A stretch of 64,000 nt of DNA, from the NCBI GenBank assembly GCA_019694165.1, contig JAIBCL010000001.1, positions 248,001 through 312,000 of the forward strand, written 5' to 3'. This stretch comes from Verrucomicrobiaceae bacterium. GTDB lineage: Bacteria > Verrucomicrobiota > Verrucomicrobiia > Verrucomicrobiales > Verrucomicrobiaceae. The position numbers were made by a program, and so were the translations under genes. Positions 9,049 through 18,008 of the stretch are shown here, piece after piece; the stretch's first letter is position 1; every line of letters begins with the position of its first letter. The notes below the pieces were generated by a model. The model made no database searches. It was given only the letters and a program-made list of their open reading frames with translations, and was not told where the DNA came from.

Positions 9049-9750
9049 ATGACGAACTCTCGATGGCTCGCGGCAGCGTCGGCCGTGGCAGCGCTCGCGG
9101 CGTGCTCATGCTCCAGCCGGCAGATCGAGCTGCGCACGGCCCTGGTGCCCAGCCGCGCCGCGGAGATGGCGGCGGCGCACGGTCTCATCGACGTGCGCAC
9201 CTTTGCGCCGGACATCGCCGTCGATCTGCGCTACGCCACTCCGTTCAATGTGGCGCGCCGCCCTCTGTATCCGCCGGACATGCCCTGCCTGCTGCGCACG
9301 GGCACGGCGGTGAAATTGAAGAAGGCCCAGGCACTCCTGCGCGCGAAGGGCTGCGGTCTGCGCATCTGGGATGCGTGGCGGCCGCCGGAGGTGCAGCTCA
9401 TCCTCGTGGCGGAGGAAGGGAACACGGGGCTTTTCATGGATCCGAAGTCATCGTGGTCACGCCATTGCTCCGGTGCCGCGGTGGACGTGACTCTCATCGA
9501 CAGCCGTGGTGTGGAGCAGGAGATGCCCACCTATCACGACGAGGGCGGACCCGCAGCCTCGTATCAATACACCGGCCACAGCGCGAAGGTGCGCCGGAAT
9601 CTTCACCTGCTGCAGGGCGCGATGTTTGACGCCGGCTTTCAACTTCTCGACACCGAATGGTGGCACTTCGATGATGCCGGCCATTACCTCAGTCCGCCGC
9701 CCGTTGTCTTCGGCAGCGCAGTGGGCATCCATGTCTCGCGCCCGGAATGA
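9049..9750 (+). CDS. D-alanyl-D-alanine dipeptidase (VanX/DdpX-like) lipoprotein
   Basis: 233 residues from the ATG at 9049, chosen because it gives a lipoprotein signal peptide (AALAAC, Cys19); an ATG at 8992 would add 19 charged residues. M15D-type zinc ligands are His139 and Asp146 in SRHCSGAAVD and His206 in EWWHF, with Glu203 as catalytic base and Arg111 (DAWRPP) in the VanX oxyanion position. It probably cleaves D-Ala-D-Ala released from cell-wall turnover, as a nutrient-recycling enzyme at the cell surface. No VanR/S/H/A genes are nearby, so a vancomycin-resistance role is unlikely. Its stop overlaps the next gene start (ATGA). Confidence 0.88.
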   Translation: MTNSRWLAAASAVAALAACSCSSRQIELRTALVPSRAAEMAAAHGLIDVRTFAPDIAVDLRYATPFNVARRPLYPPDMPCLLRTGTAVKLKKAQALLRAKGCGLRIWDAWRPPEVQLILVAEEGNTGLFMDPKSSWSRHCSGAAVDVTLIDSRGVEQEMPTYHDEGGPAASYQYTGHSAKVRRNLHLLQGAMFDAGFQLLDTEWWHFDDAGHYLSPPPVVFGSAVGIHVSRPE

Positions 9751-11087
9751 AAACAGCCGCCGTCGATGTGATCAAGAAGCTGGCGGAAGCCGGACACCAG
9801 GCGCTGCTGGCGGGCGGCTGCGTGCGCGACCACCTGCTCGGCAAGGCGGCCAAGGATTACGATGTGGCCACCAGCGCAAGGCCCGAAGAGGTGGTGCGCA
9901 TTTTCCGCGGCGCGAAAACCGTGGGCGCACACTTCGGCGTGGTGATCGTGCGCCAGGCGGACGAGACCATCGAAGTGGCGACCTTCCGTCGCGACGGTGT
10001 GTATTCCGACGGCAGGCGGCCCGACTCCGTGGCCTTCACCACTGCCGAGGAGGATGCACAGCGCCGCGACTTCACGGTGAACGGCCTCTTCTACGATCCG
10101 CTCAAAGACGAGGTCATCGACTTCGTCGGCGGTCGCGACGATCTGCGGCGCAAAGTCATCCGTGCCATTGGCGATCCGCGCCGGCGCTTTGCCGAGGATC
10201 ATCTCCGGCTGCTGCGTGCGGTGCGTTTCGCCACCGTGCTCGACTTCGAGATCGAGCCGACGACGTGGTCGGCCATGCGCGAGCTGGCGCCATGCATCGC
10301 CTCGGTGAGCGCCGAGCGGGTGCGTGATGAATTCATCAAGACGCTGGAGCATCCGCGCAGGGTGGCAGGCTTCGATCTGCTCGTGGGCAGCGGCCTCATG
10401 GGAGTGATCCTGCCTGAGATCATGGCGCTGCAAGGCTGCGAGCAGCCGCCGCAATTTCATCCCGAGGGCGATGTCTTCGTCCACACGCGGCTGATGCTCG
10501 GGCTGCTGCCCGCCGATGCATCACTCCCATTGATCCTGGCAGTCCTGTTTCACGACATCGCCAAGCCCCCAACCTTCACCGTCGATGAAACAGGCCGCAT
10601 CCGATTCAACGGCCACGACAAGCTGGGCGCTGAAATGACGGGAGACATCCTGCGGCGGCTGAAATTTCCGAACCACGTCGTCGCCCCGGTCGTCGAAGCC
10701 GTGGCCAATCACATGGCGTTCATCAACGTGCCGAAGATGCGCACCGCGCGCCTGAAGCGCTTCATGGCGCGCCCGGGCTTCGAGGACGAGATGGAGCTGC
10801 ACCGCGCCGACTGCCTCGGTTCAGCCGGCGACCTGAGCACCTATGAGTTCGTCCGCCGCAAGCAGCATGAATTCGCCAGCGAGCCGCTCATCCCGCCGCG
10901 CCTGTTGACCGGTGCTGATTTGATCCAGCTCGGCTGGAAAGCCGGCCCCGCGCTCGGCAGTGTGCTCACCGCCATTCAGAACCTCCAGCTCGAAGGCGCG
11001 CTCCACACGCGTGAGGATGCGCTGCGATGGATCGAAGTGAACGCGCCGGTGCCGGATCAGTTCGCCGAGGAAACGGGGGCAGTTTGA
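9747..11087 (+). CDS. cca: CCA tRNA nucleotidyltransferase / poly(A) polymerase-type with HD domain
   Basis: 446 residues. It adds or repairs the 3' CCA end of tRNAs. The class II nucleotidyltransferase head shows LAGGCVRDHLLG followed by the DYDVAT metal-binding pair near residues 35-40, and RRDFTVNGLFYDP near residue 110. A helical neck follows with the RFAEDHLRLLRAVRFA motif. An HD phosphohydrolase domain sits in the C-terminal half (LFHDIAKPPTF, GHDKLGAEM, VANHM). The HD domain is seen in many bacterial CCA enzymes. The 4-base ATGA overlap with the dipeptidase gene implies co-translation. Confidence 0.92.
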   Translation: MKTAAVDVIKKLAEAGHQALLAGGCVRDHLLGKAAKDYDVATSARPEEVVRIFRGAKTVGAHFGVVIVRQADETIEVATFRRDGVYSDGRRPDSVAFTTAEEDAQRRDFTVNGLFYDPLKDEVIDFVGGRDDLRRKVIRAIGDPRRRFAEDHLRLLRAVRFATVLDFEIEPTTWSAMRELAPCIASVSAERVRDEFIKTLEHPRRVAGFDLLVGSGLMGVILPEIMALQGCEQPPQFHPEGDVFVHTRLMLGLLPADASLPLILAVLFHDIAKPPTFTVDETGRIRFNGHDKLGAEMTGDILRRLKFPNHVVAPVVEAVANHMAFINVPKMRTARLKRFMARPGFEDEMELHRADCLGSAGDLSTYEFVRRKQHEFASEPLIPPRLLTGADLIQLGWKAGPALGSVLTAIQNLQLEGALHTREDALRWIEVNAPVPDQFAEETGAV

Positions 11088-11138
11088 CTGGAATGCGCTC
11101 CGTCTTCAGTCCGCCGCCCATTCTGGGCTGCGGCATCC

Positions 11139-11276
11139 GTTGGAGTCCCGCCTTCAGACGGAACGGACCCGCTGAACATCCACCGCGGCTGCCGCGTGTG
11201 GATTTGACCGGCAGTTTTGTTTCGAAACGAAACCGGACGACTGCTCGGCGTGACCGCCCGAAGGCGGGACTCCAAC
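11139..11276. repeat. long-loop inverted repeat (REP-like cassette)
   Basis: GTTGGAGTCCCGCCTTC (11139-11155) is the exact complement of 11260-11276 (17-bp arms), with about 104 bases between them. The loop holds a shorter palindrome around TTTCGAAA (11219-11226). It lies between convergent cca and the esterase gene. I see no ORF in this 198-base gap. Confidence 0.75.
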
Positions 11277-11285
11277 CCTTGCCCT

Positions 11286-13775
11286 TCACTCCGGCTTCGG
11301 CACGTCTCGGAGTTGCAGCCCGGCTTTTTTGTCCTTCGCCCAGCCGAGCTTGTCGCTGACCTGCTGCGGATACGACCACGCGGCTTTGTCGTCATCGTAG
11401 ATCACCAAGCGCGTGCGCTCGGCTGCGAGAGCGGCGAGCTGCGGCACGTCGGCGTATTTGAGGATGTTCAAGTAAGCAGGCAAGCCGGCTGAAACAGGCG
11501 AGGCGTCACCGTTGGAAGTCGGCATGAGCGAGTGTGGCACGTCGTGCAGATCGAGGCGCGAGATGTTGTCTTCAAAGAGAGACGCCAGCAGCGAATTCAC
11601 CGCCTGCGTGCGCGAGGCTTGCAGCCAGAGCTTCGTGTCCTTCAGGCCCTCGATCGAGCGCAAGGCGCGGATCGCGCAGCGCACGTCCCAGACTTGCTGA
11701 CCTTCGAGTGTCTGGCCGAGCAGGTAAAAGCGGCGCAGGCGCTGGACGCGCGCTTTCTCGGCGGCGGCAGCGGTTTTCGAGTCGAGAGGAGCGCGGACAC
11801 TTTTGTCCGACTCTTTTGTCTTCGCGGCTTCGCCGCCTGAAGAGTTCATGCGGGCAGGAGTGCCCGCGCTCCCTTCGGCATCCCAATTCGTCGGCCCGAT
11901 GCCGCGCGGACAAACATAGGCCATGCCCCATTTGAAGTTGGCGAACATCTTCTTCTCTTGCTCGAACGCTTTGTCGTCTGGCGTCGCCTTCGTGGCCTCG
12001 GGGAAGAGCTTCGGAAACTTTTGGGCGTAGGTGTTCGCGAAGTTCTGCCAGCCCTCCTCGTCCAGAACGTTCAGCACGATGAGTTCGAGGTCTTGAAGCT
12101 TTGTTTCGCTCCTGGAGACTACGTAGAGATTGAGTTCGAGCGAGTGGTCTAGTTCGCTAGTAAAGAGGCTGAATTGCTTTGCTTGAACCCCGGCTGCGTC
12201 AGCCTCGCCTCCCAGAGCATATCGAACCACGTGTGGCATCGCCTTATCGCCGCGGATGACACACCCAGCGAATGGGGCTCGTCGAAGATTGTCCAAGCCG
12301 GCATCTTTGACGAACAGCGGAGTGATGGCGCCCGGCTCCCATCCCGAGAAGACTTTCTCTTTAAGCCCCTGCATCATGAGCTTGCTGTCTCCCTTCCACT
12401 CAAGGCCGATGTTTGGCACGTCGGAGTTTTTTCCCCGCGCCACAAAACTCTCATCAATCCTCGTGTTCTTCTGATCCGCCGGCCAGCCGAGTTGATCTGG
12501 CGTGGGTTTGGTGTTCGGCGCGAGAGTGCCGGTGTTCACGGGGAAGACGCGGAGATTCTCCATCGGGATGGAATGAAAGGCGGGTGAGTCGAGCGTGCTC
12601 ATGAGTTCGGCGCCTTGGAGGAAGCGCGTCATCCAGTGGAACTCGCCGGTATTCAGCGGCTGCGTGTCGGCGTGCGGGCCTTCGGCGACTTGGAGGCCGA
12701 TGTTTTTCTCGGCACCGAGCAGTTTGTAGATGCGGCGGGTGCTTTGATAAATTTTGAAGACGCCATCGATGGGGAAGATGTTGTCCTTGTCGGTGTTCAC
12801 GATGCAAAGCGCACGCGGGGCGACAAGCGCGGCGACCTTGTCGTAGTCCCAGCGGTAGGTGTTCACCATGAACATGCAGTCGCAGTGGCCTTCGACGCAG
12901 CCATCGACGACGTGATTGCGCAGTGTGGTGATGCCGGCGGTGGGGGCGGCCGCCTTGATGCGCTCATCGAGCGCGGCGATCCACCACGAATACGCGCCGC
13001 CGCCGCTGCGGCCGGTGACGCCGAAGCGTGTCTTGTCCACCTCGGGTCGCGTTTCGAGATAGTCGAGCGCGCGAATGCCGGCCCATGCCTCGACTCCCGC
13101 CGGCGTGTAGCCGCGCGACCACCACCATAGGCGATCCTTGCTGTAGGTGCCGTGGTGCTCGCCGACGATCTCGCCGAGCTGCACGGTGTCGATGACGAGA
13201 CACACGAAGCCGTGCTTCGCATACCACATGCCGTGATGCTCGTAGCCGGCCTTGTTGCCATAGCGCACGCCGTCTTTGTCCTTCACGGCGTGACCGCAGA
13301 CGTAGAGGATGGTAGGCAGCGGTTTCTCGATGACTTTTGGCCGGTAAAGATTCGCCGTGACGTAAAGGCCAGGCTTCGACTGGAAGTGCATGTTCTCCAC
13401 GATTACGCCTTCGTGCTCGAACTCGCCGGTCTTCGTCGCCTTCAAATCGGTGCGCGGCGGCAGCGGATCGATCCCGAGCATCTCGCGAAGCTGGCGGCGG
13501 TATTCGTCTTTCTTGGCGAGCCAGTCTTCTTTGGTTTTGATCTCGCGCTCGAGCTGGCCTTCCATGGCTGCGACTTGCTGCTCAAAGTAGGCGTTCAGCG
13601 CGCTGAGCTGGGGGGAGGGCGCTGGCTGCGCCTCGGCGGCGCTGACGGTGAGGAAGGACAGAAGGGACAGGAAGGGCACAAGGGACCGATTGATCGAGGC
13701 TGTGCGGATATTGGCGGTGATCATGCCAATGAAGCGCCGGACCCTGGAAAAAATTTCAGCCGGCGGAAAATTCAT
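11286..13775 (-). CDS. large secreted alpha/beta-hydrolase (acetyl-xylan-esterase-like)
   Basis: 829 residues from the ATG at 13773-13775; an ATG at 13722-13724 is also possible. Either gives a signal peptide ending near SAAEAQ. The catalytic domain has TILYVCGHA, the nucleophile elbow GRSGGGAYS, and a downstream HADTQ that could supply the His. The architecture resembles the long acetyl-xylan esterase/deacetylase group, so removal of ester groups from plant or algal polysaccharide in the periplasm is likely (inference). A Ser/Lys/Ala-rich segment of about 30 residues, encoded by a palindromic cassette (11788-11872), interrupts the C-terminal domain in frame. The next gene upstream on this strand encodes a sialidase-like protein. 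Confidence 0.75.
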   Translation of the reverse strand: MNFPPAEIFSRVRRFIGMITANIRTASINRSLVPFLSLLSFLTVSAAEAQPAPSPQLSALNAYFEQQVAAMEGQLEREIKTKEDWLAKKDEYRRQLREMLGIDPLPPRTDLKATKTGEFEHEGVIVENMHFQSKPGLYVTANLYRPKVIEKPLPTILYVCGHAVKDKDGVRYGNKAGYEHHGMWYAKHGFVCLVIDTVQLGEIVGEHHGTYSKDRLWWWSRGYTPAGVEAWAGIRALDYLETRPEVDKTRFGVTGRSGGGAYSWWIAALDERIKAAAPTAGITTLRNHVVDGCVEGHCDCMFMVNTYRWDYDKVAALVAPRALCIVNTDKDNIFPIDGVFKIYQSTRRIYKLLGAEKNIGLQVAEGPHADTQPLNTGEFHWMTRFLQGAELMSTLDSPAFHSIPMENLRVFPVNTGTLAPNTKPTPDQLGWPADQKNTRIDESFVARGKNSDVPNIGLEWKGDSKLMMQGLKEKVFSGWEPGAITPLFVKDAGLDNLRRAPFAGCVIRGDKAMPHVVRYALGGEADAAGVQAKQFSLFTSELDHSLELNLYVVSRSETKLQDLELIVLNVLDEEGWQNFANTYAQKFPKLFPEATKATPDDKAFEQEKKMFANFKWGMAYVCPRGIGPTNWDAEGSAGTPARMNSSGGEAAKTKESDKSVRAPLDSKTAAAAEKARVQRLRRFYLLGQTLEGQQVWDVRCAIRALRSIEGLKDTKLWLQASRTQAVNSLLASLFEDNISRLDLHDVPHSLMPTSNGDASPVSAGLPAYLNILKYADVPQLAALAAERTRLVIYDDDKAAWSYPQQVSDKLGWAKDKKAGLQLRDVPKPE
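11788..11872. repeat. palindromic cassette inside the esterase coding sequence
   Basis: Outer arms GGAGCGCGG (11788-11796) and CCGCGCTCC (11864-11872) enclose three hairpins: CGGACA/TGTCCG (11794-11809), GCGGC/GCCGC (11824-11836) and GCGGGCA/TGCCCGC (11850-11867). The reading frame of the esterase stays open through it, adding a low-complexity segment. The layout resembles the intergenic palindromes elsewhere in the window, so an in-frame insertion of a mobile palindrome is likely. Confidence 0.7.
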
Positions 13776-13896
13776 CTTGTCATCCGGGGGTGTTTTTGGT
13801 GAAATCCGAATTGTCAGTTCGCACCGGCTCCTTGGCCGTCTCTCATGAGCAGCTCCCAAGGGGACCTTCGGGCAGACAACACCACATGTACTCTCC

Positions 13897-13941
13897 AAGC
13901 GGGGCGGCACGGACCGAAAGGCACCCAGAGCCGCCCCGCTT
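13897..13941 (-). terminator. hairpin between sialidase and esterase genes
   Basis: Perfect 12-bp stem: AAGCGGGGCGGC at 13897-13908 pairs with GCCGCCCCGCTT at 13930-13941. It lies 54 bases beyond the stop of the minus-strand sialidase-like gene. On the minus strand the stem is not followed by a T run (the T-rich side, ATTTTA, is on the plus strand), so it is a structural terminator candidate rather than a classical one. Confidence 0.5.
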
Positions 13942-13994
13942 ATTTTACGATGGAAAAGCCGGCCTGCCCTGCCCGGGGTGGCGAGGTCAGGCGC

Positions 13995-15605
13995 TCACTT
14001 CACGACTTCCACATCGACATAGACGCAGGTCATCTTCGGCGCGTCGTGGATGTACAGCAGGCGGCCCGGGCTTATCTCACGGATCGAGGTGTAATTGAAG
14101 CGCACGCGGTCTGAGATCACATGGTGGCTGGTCCATGTCTTGCCGTGGTCGAGGCTGAACATGAGGCAGCTCGCGGGCCGACCGTAGCTGCACGCGAGCA
14201 CGCCATTGCTCATGAGCACAAGGTCTGGCAGCACGCGGCCTTCTTCCATTTGCACCGGTTCGGTCCATGTCTTGCCGGCATCATGGGAGAACATCTGCTT
14301 CATGCAGAAGTTCGCCTCGCCGCGAATGACGGCGACTTGCTCGGTGTCGCTGAGCCTGCACACCGCAGGCTCGCCGCCGGGACCGATGACGGAGAAATGG
14401 TTCCATGTCTTGCCGCCGTCCGCGCTGCGCATGAGATGCGAGAATCTCCCCGTGGCGCTGCGGCCATCCGGACGCTTCGTATTCTTCCGGGTCCACACGA
14501 CCATCGTCATGCCGCCATCGGCATCGTTCCAGAGGTGACGCTCGCAGATCGTCTGATCCTTGGCAGTCTCGTTGGCAAACTCGGACGGCAGGTTGATGCG
14601 GTTGTCCTCCATCGTGAAGGCGGTCGCATCGGTGTTGAGTCTGATCGTCTTGCCAACGACCGCACCGTCCGGATGCAACCACGTCCAACGTGACATGGCG
14701 GCAATGCTGCCATCCGGCCGGCGCAGGCAGGGCAGCGGCGTCTCGGCTTTTTGGTCGAGACCTGCGATGGGCGACCACGATTTGCCAGCATCGGTCGATC
14801 TGAGCAGGCCATACGGCTCATAGAAGGCGTCCGGTCCCTGCGCGACGCTCATCAAGAGCAAGCCCTTGCCCATGTCATACAGATATGGCCGCGTCTCCGG
14901 CACGCCCTTGCGCTCCGCCACCATCCACGGCTCGCTGACGGTGACCCTGATCTGCGGCCTGGGCACAGGTGCAGTCGCTTTGCGCGTGCCCAGACGCACT
15001 GATTTCCAGATCGCGCTGCCGGTGGCCTTCGCGGAGGTGGAGCCGAACAGGATGAACGGTTCCTTCGATTCCGCAGGCTTCCAAAAAGCCCCCTGCCCCG
15101 CCACCTTGCGCTCCCCATCCACAAACATCTGCATGTCCGTGGCGCGAATGACGAGCCGGTAGGTGTGGAAGCGGTTCGTCGTGTCCATCGGGATGAAGCG
15201 GTCGGTGAAGTTCGTCGCCTGGGCCGGGAAGAGCACAAGGCCCTCCTGATGCCGGCCATCGCTCACCTGCACCACCACCGGTGCGCCGTCTTTCCAGGGC
15301 CAGAGCGAGGTGGACGGCTTTTTCTTCTGCGAGCCGGTCATCGCCTCGGCCTTCACCTCGGCTTCGACGACGATCTCCTCATCTTCGCCCGCGGCCTTCC
15401 ATGCGGCACGGTAGTGACCGGTGCCGTCGCCATCATCTTCGATGTGCAGTCCATCGGTGTCGAGTTTCGCCTTCGGCGCGCCAACGGCGCTCCATGCGGT
15501 GTCAGGCAGGGTCTTGCCATCGAAGCGCACCAGCCAGGTGACGTCCTCGCCATGGAGTGAGACGAGCGTGAAAGCAGCGGAGAAAAGGGCAAGGCGTGAT
15601 GTCAT
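13995..15605 (-). CDS. secreted sialidase/BNR-repeat protein with N-terminal LamG-like domain
   Basis: 536 residues with a short signal peptide. Residues about 25-200 look like a concanavalin-type jelly roll (FDGKTLPD, later FHTYRLVIRATDMQMFVDGE). The C-terminal part is a sialidase-type propeller with four Asp boxes (S-x-D-x-G-x-[ST]-W): STDAGKSWS, SADGGKTWN, SHDAGKTWT and SLDHGKTWT. It probably acts outside the cytoplasm on glycan ends. A RIP-type first strand with the Arg triad is not obvious, so it could be a non-sialidase BNR glycosidase. It is followed by the esterase gene on the same strand after a hairpin, suggesting a carbohydrate-degradation neighbourhood. Confidence 0.78.
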   Translation of the reverse strand: MTSRLALFSAAFTLVSLHGEDVTWLVRFDGKTLPDTAWSAVGAPKAKLDTDGLHIEDDGDGTGHYRAAWKAAGEDEEIVVEAEVKAEAMTGSQKKKPSTSLWPWKDGAPVVVQVSDGRHQEGLVLFPAQATNFTDRFIPMDTTNRFHTYRLVIRATDMQMFVDGERKVAGQGAFWKPAESKEPFILFGSTSAKATGSAIWKSVRLGTRKATAPVPRPQIRVTVSEPWMVAERKGVPETRPYLYDMGKGLLLMSVAQGPDAFYEPYGLLRSTDAGKSWSPIAGLDQKAETPLPCLRRPDGSIAAMSRWTWLHPDGAVVGKTIRLNTDATAFTMEDNRINLPSEFANETAKDQTICERHLWNDADGGMTMVVWTRKNTKRPDGRSATGRFSHLMRSADGGKTWNHFSVIGPGGEPAVCRLSDTEQVAVIRGEANFCMKQMFSHDAGKTWTEPVQMEEGRVLPDLVLMSNGVLACSYGRPASCLMFSLDHGKTWTSHHVISDRVRFNYTSIREISPGRLLYIHDAPKMTCVYVDVEVVK

Positions 15606-15791
15606 GACGGCATATACGACTTCAGATTCACGATGCTCGCGAGTGTTCTTTGACCGTGATCTCGTGAACTCAGCCGCCCCGTGGTCAGGTCAGGCCCGCC
15701 GCGTGCCGAACGAGTCTTCCAGCGAGGATTTGCCGTCCGGAACGTTTTTGCTTTCCGCCTGAATCTCCAATTCATCCTACATCAACCCGCC

Positions 15792-17525
15792 ATGAGACTC
15801 TCCGCATTCCTTTCTCTGTTCTTGTTCGCATCGCCGCTCTTCGCCGCCGACGACTACGTGCCAGGCCCGGACTCCAAACCGCAGGAAGGCGTGCCGAAAG
15901 GCGAGGTGCTGAAATTTGAGTTCAAGGGCAGCAAGATTTTTCCCGGCACGGTGCGCGAATACTGGGTCTATGTGCCGGCGCAATACACGCCGGACAAGCC
16001 CGCGTGCGTGCATGTGAATCAGGATGGCGTGCAGTTTCAGGCGCCGGTCGTTTTCGACAACCTGATCGCGAAGAAGGAAATCCCGGTGCTCATCGGCGTC
16101 TTCGTCATGCATGGCCGTGTGCCGGCGGATGATCCGAAGACGCAACTCGACCGCTACAACCGCAGCTACGAGTACGACGGCCTCGGCGACAACTACGCGC
16201 GGTTCATTCTCGAAGAGTTGCTGCCGGAAGTGGAGAAACAAAAGACGGGCGACGGACGGCCGATCCATCTCTCGCACGACGGCAACGACCGCAGCATCGG
16301 CGGCAGCAGCAGCGGCGCGATTTGTGCGTTCACGGCGGCGTGGGAGCGGCCCGAGGCGTTCAGCCGCGTGTTCAGCAGCATCGGCACCTTCGTCGATCAG
16401 CGCGGTGGCAACCACTACCCGGCGATGATCCGCAAGCACGAGCCGAAGGCATTGCGTGTCTTTTTGCAGGACGGCAGCAACGACGCGAACGGCACGGGCG
16501 GGAGCTGGTTCCTCGCGAACCAGGAGATGCTCAGCGCGCTGGAGTTCTCCGGCTACGAGGTGAACCACATCTGGGGCGATGGCGGCCACAATGGCAAGCA
16601 CGCGACGCTCGTCTTCCCCGATGCGATGCGCTGGTTGTGGAAGGACTGGCCGAAGCCCGTGACGAAGGGCGTGGGATCGAAGGCACCGGTGATGGAAGTG
16701 CTCGGCGAAGGCAGCCAGTGGCAGCTCGTGAGCGAGGGCCACGGCTTTACCGAAGGACCGGCGACGAATGCTAAGGGTGAAGTCTTCTTCACCGACATCC
16801 CAAACAGCCGCATCCACAAAATCGCGCTCGACGGCAAGGTCAGCGTCTTCGCCGAAAACACGGGCAAGGCGAACGGCCTCATGTTTGGACCCGACGGACG
16901 GCTCTTCGCCTGCGCGAATGGCGACAAGCAGATCGTCGCCTACGACGAGAGCGCGAAGAAGACGGTGATCGCGAGCGACATCGAATCGAACGACTTGTGC
17001 GTCGGCTTGAACGGCAATCTCTACGTCACTGATCCGCCGAACAAACAGGTGTGGCTGATCAAGCCGGATGGCTCGAAGCGGATCGTGGACAAGGGCCTCG
17101 CGTTTCCAAACGGCGTCCGCCTCACGCCCGACCAGAGTTTGCTGCTCGTCGCCGACATGAAAGGCCAGTTCGTCTGGAGCTGGCACATCAACGCCGACGG
17201 CACTCTGAGTGCGAAGCAGCCGTATCATCACCTGCGCCTCCCCGATGGCATGATGGAGAGCGGCGCCGATGGCATGACGCTCGACACGAAGGGCCGCCTC
17301 TACATCTGCACGCACCTCGGCATCCAGTTCTGCGATCAAGCCGGACGCGTGAACGGCATCATCGCCAGACCGCAGCGCAAGTGGCTGGCCAATTGCGTCT
17401 TCGGCGGCGCAAACTTTGACGAACTGTTCGCGTGCAACGCCGACAAGGTCTTCAAACGCAAGACCACCGTCAAAGGCGTGCGCAGCGCCGAGGCGACGAT
17501 CAAGCCGGACAAGCCGCGGCTGTGA
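15792..17525 (+). CDS. secreted esterase-SMP-30/gluconolactonase fusion
   Basis: 577 residues from the ATG at 15792, which begins a clear signal peptide (LFASPLFAAD); the in-frame ATG at 15681 adds 37 residues without signal character. The N-terminal half is an enterochelin-esterase-like alpha/beta-hydrolase: YWVYVPAQY, then the nucleophile elbow GGSSSGA near residue 175, and a His in DGGHNGKH. The C-terminal half is an SMP-30/gluconolactonase six-bladed propeller (GFTEGPATN, FTDIPNSRIHKI, LYVTDPPNKQVW, PNGVRLTPD, DGMTLDTKG). Such fusions are known in Planctomycetes and Verrucomicrobia. Likely roles are ester and lactone hydrolysis of sugar derivatives in the periplasm. Confidence 0.82.
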   Translation: MRLSAFLSLFLFASPLFAADDYVPGPDSKPQEGVPKGEVLKFEFKGSKIFPGTVREYWVYVPAQYTPDKPACVHVNQDGVQFQAPVVFDNLIAKKEIPVLIGVFVMHGRVPADDPKTQLDRYNRSYEYDGLGDNYARFILEELLPEVEKQKTGDGRPIHLSHDGNDRSIGGSSSGAICAFTAAWERPEAFSRVFSSIGTFVDQRGGNHYPAMIRKHEPKALRVFLQDGSNDANGTGGSWFLANQEMLSALEFSGYEVNHIWGDGGHNGKHATLVFPDAMRWLWKDWPKPVTKGVGSKAPVMEVLGEGSQWQLVSEGHGFTEGPATNAKGEVFFTDIPNSRIHKIALDGKVSVFAENTGKANGLMFGPDGRLFACANGDKQIVAYDESAKKTVIASDIESNDLCVGLNGNLYVTDPPNKQVWLIKPDGSKRIVDKGLAFPNGVRLTPDQSLLLVADMKGQFVWSWHINADGTLSAKQPYHHLRLPDGMMESGADGMTLDTKGRLYICTHLGIQFCDQAGRVNGIIARPQRKWLANCVFGGANFDELFACNADKVFKRKTTVKGVRSAEATIKPDKPRL

Positions 17526-17561
17526 GGACGAAGTGCTTGCGCTGCCGGGCCGTGGAATGCA

Positions 17562-18002
17562 ATGTCCGCCACCATGCCACGCCCGCCACGCAGTGCTTAC
17601 GACCAGGCGCAGGGACTCGCCTTCTTCCCTCGCACGCTCGACAAGATCCGCCTCCACGCCGCCGGTGAACTGCCGCCAGACTTCCACGCAAACCTCGGCC
17701 AGGGCGCGGACGCCCGGCTTTGCCGCTTCCTCCGCATCGACTACGACAAGCTGCGCGCTCGCACGCTGGCCGGCGGCACGGACGAGGAAATCCTCGAGTG
17801 GTGTTTCGAAAACGGCCGCCGCCTTTCTGATGAGGACCGGCTCATCTATTCCAAGTTCTCCGCCAAGCTCGGCTGGCGTGACGAAGACATCGGCGCGACG
17901 CAGCGGCTGGAGAAATTCAAAGCCGACGCCGGGATCGCAAATCGCGACGACATCCAGACGATCTTTGATTTCTACGAGGTGGATGAAGGGCGGAAGGCTT
18001 GA
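17562..18002 (+). CDS. DUF5069 family protein
   Basis: 146 residues, no signal peptide. The motif-rich N-terminus (RSAYDQAQGLAFFPRTLDKIR), the CRFLRIDYDKLRARTLAGGTD-like middle and the short acidic C-terminus (FDFYEVDEGR) match DUF5069 as I remember it, a small cytosolic family common in Verrucomicrobia and with unknown function. The ATG at 17574 is an alternative start. It follows the esterase fusion by 36 bases and converges on the next gene, only 6 bases apart. Confidence 0.7.
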   Translation: MSATMPRPPRSAYDQAQGLAFFPRTLDKIRLHAAGELPPDFHANLGQGADARLCRFLRIDYDKLRARTLAGGTDEEILEWCFENGRRLSDEDRLIYSKFSAKLGWRDEDIGATQRLEKFKADAGIANRDDIQTIFDFYEVDEGRKA

Positions 18003-18008
18003 CCGGCT

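Noticed and set aside
9049..9750. Vancomycin resistance gene
   Set aside because: VanX-like but a lipoprotein, and no vanH/A/R/S genes; a wall-recycling role is more likely.
15777..17687. 636-residue open frame on the minus strand
   Set aside because: It is the mirror of the esterase-lactonase gene: no membrane, motif or start context; rich in Arg, Ala and Val as expected from antisense of GC-rich codons.
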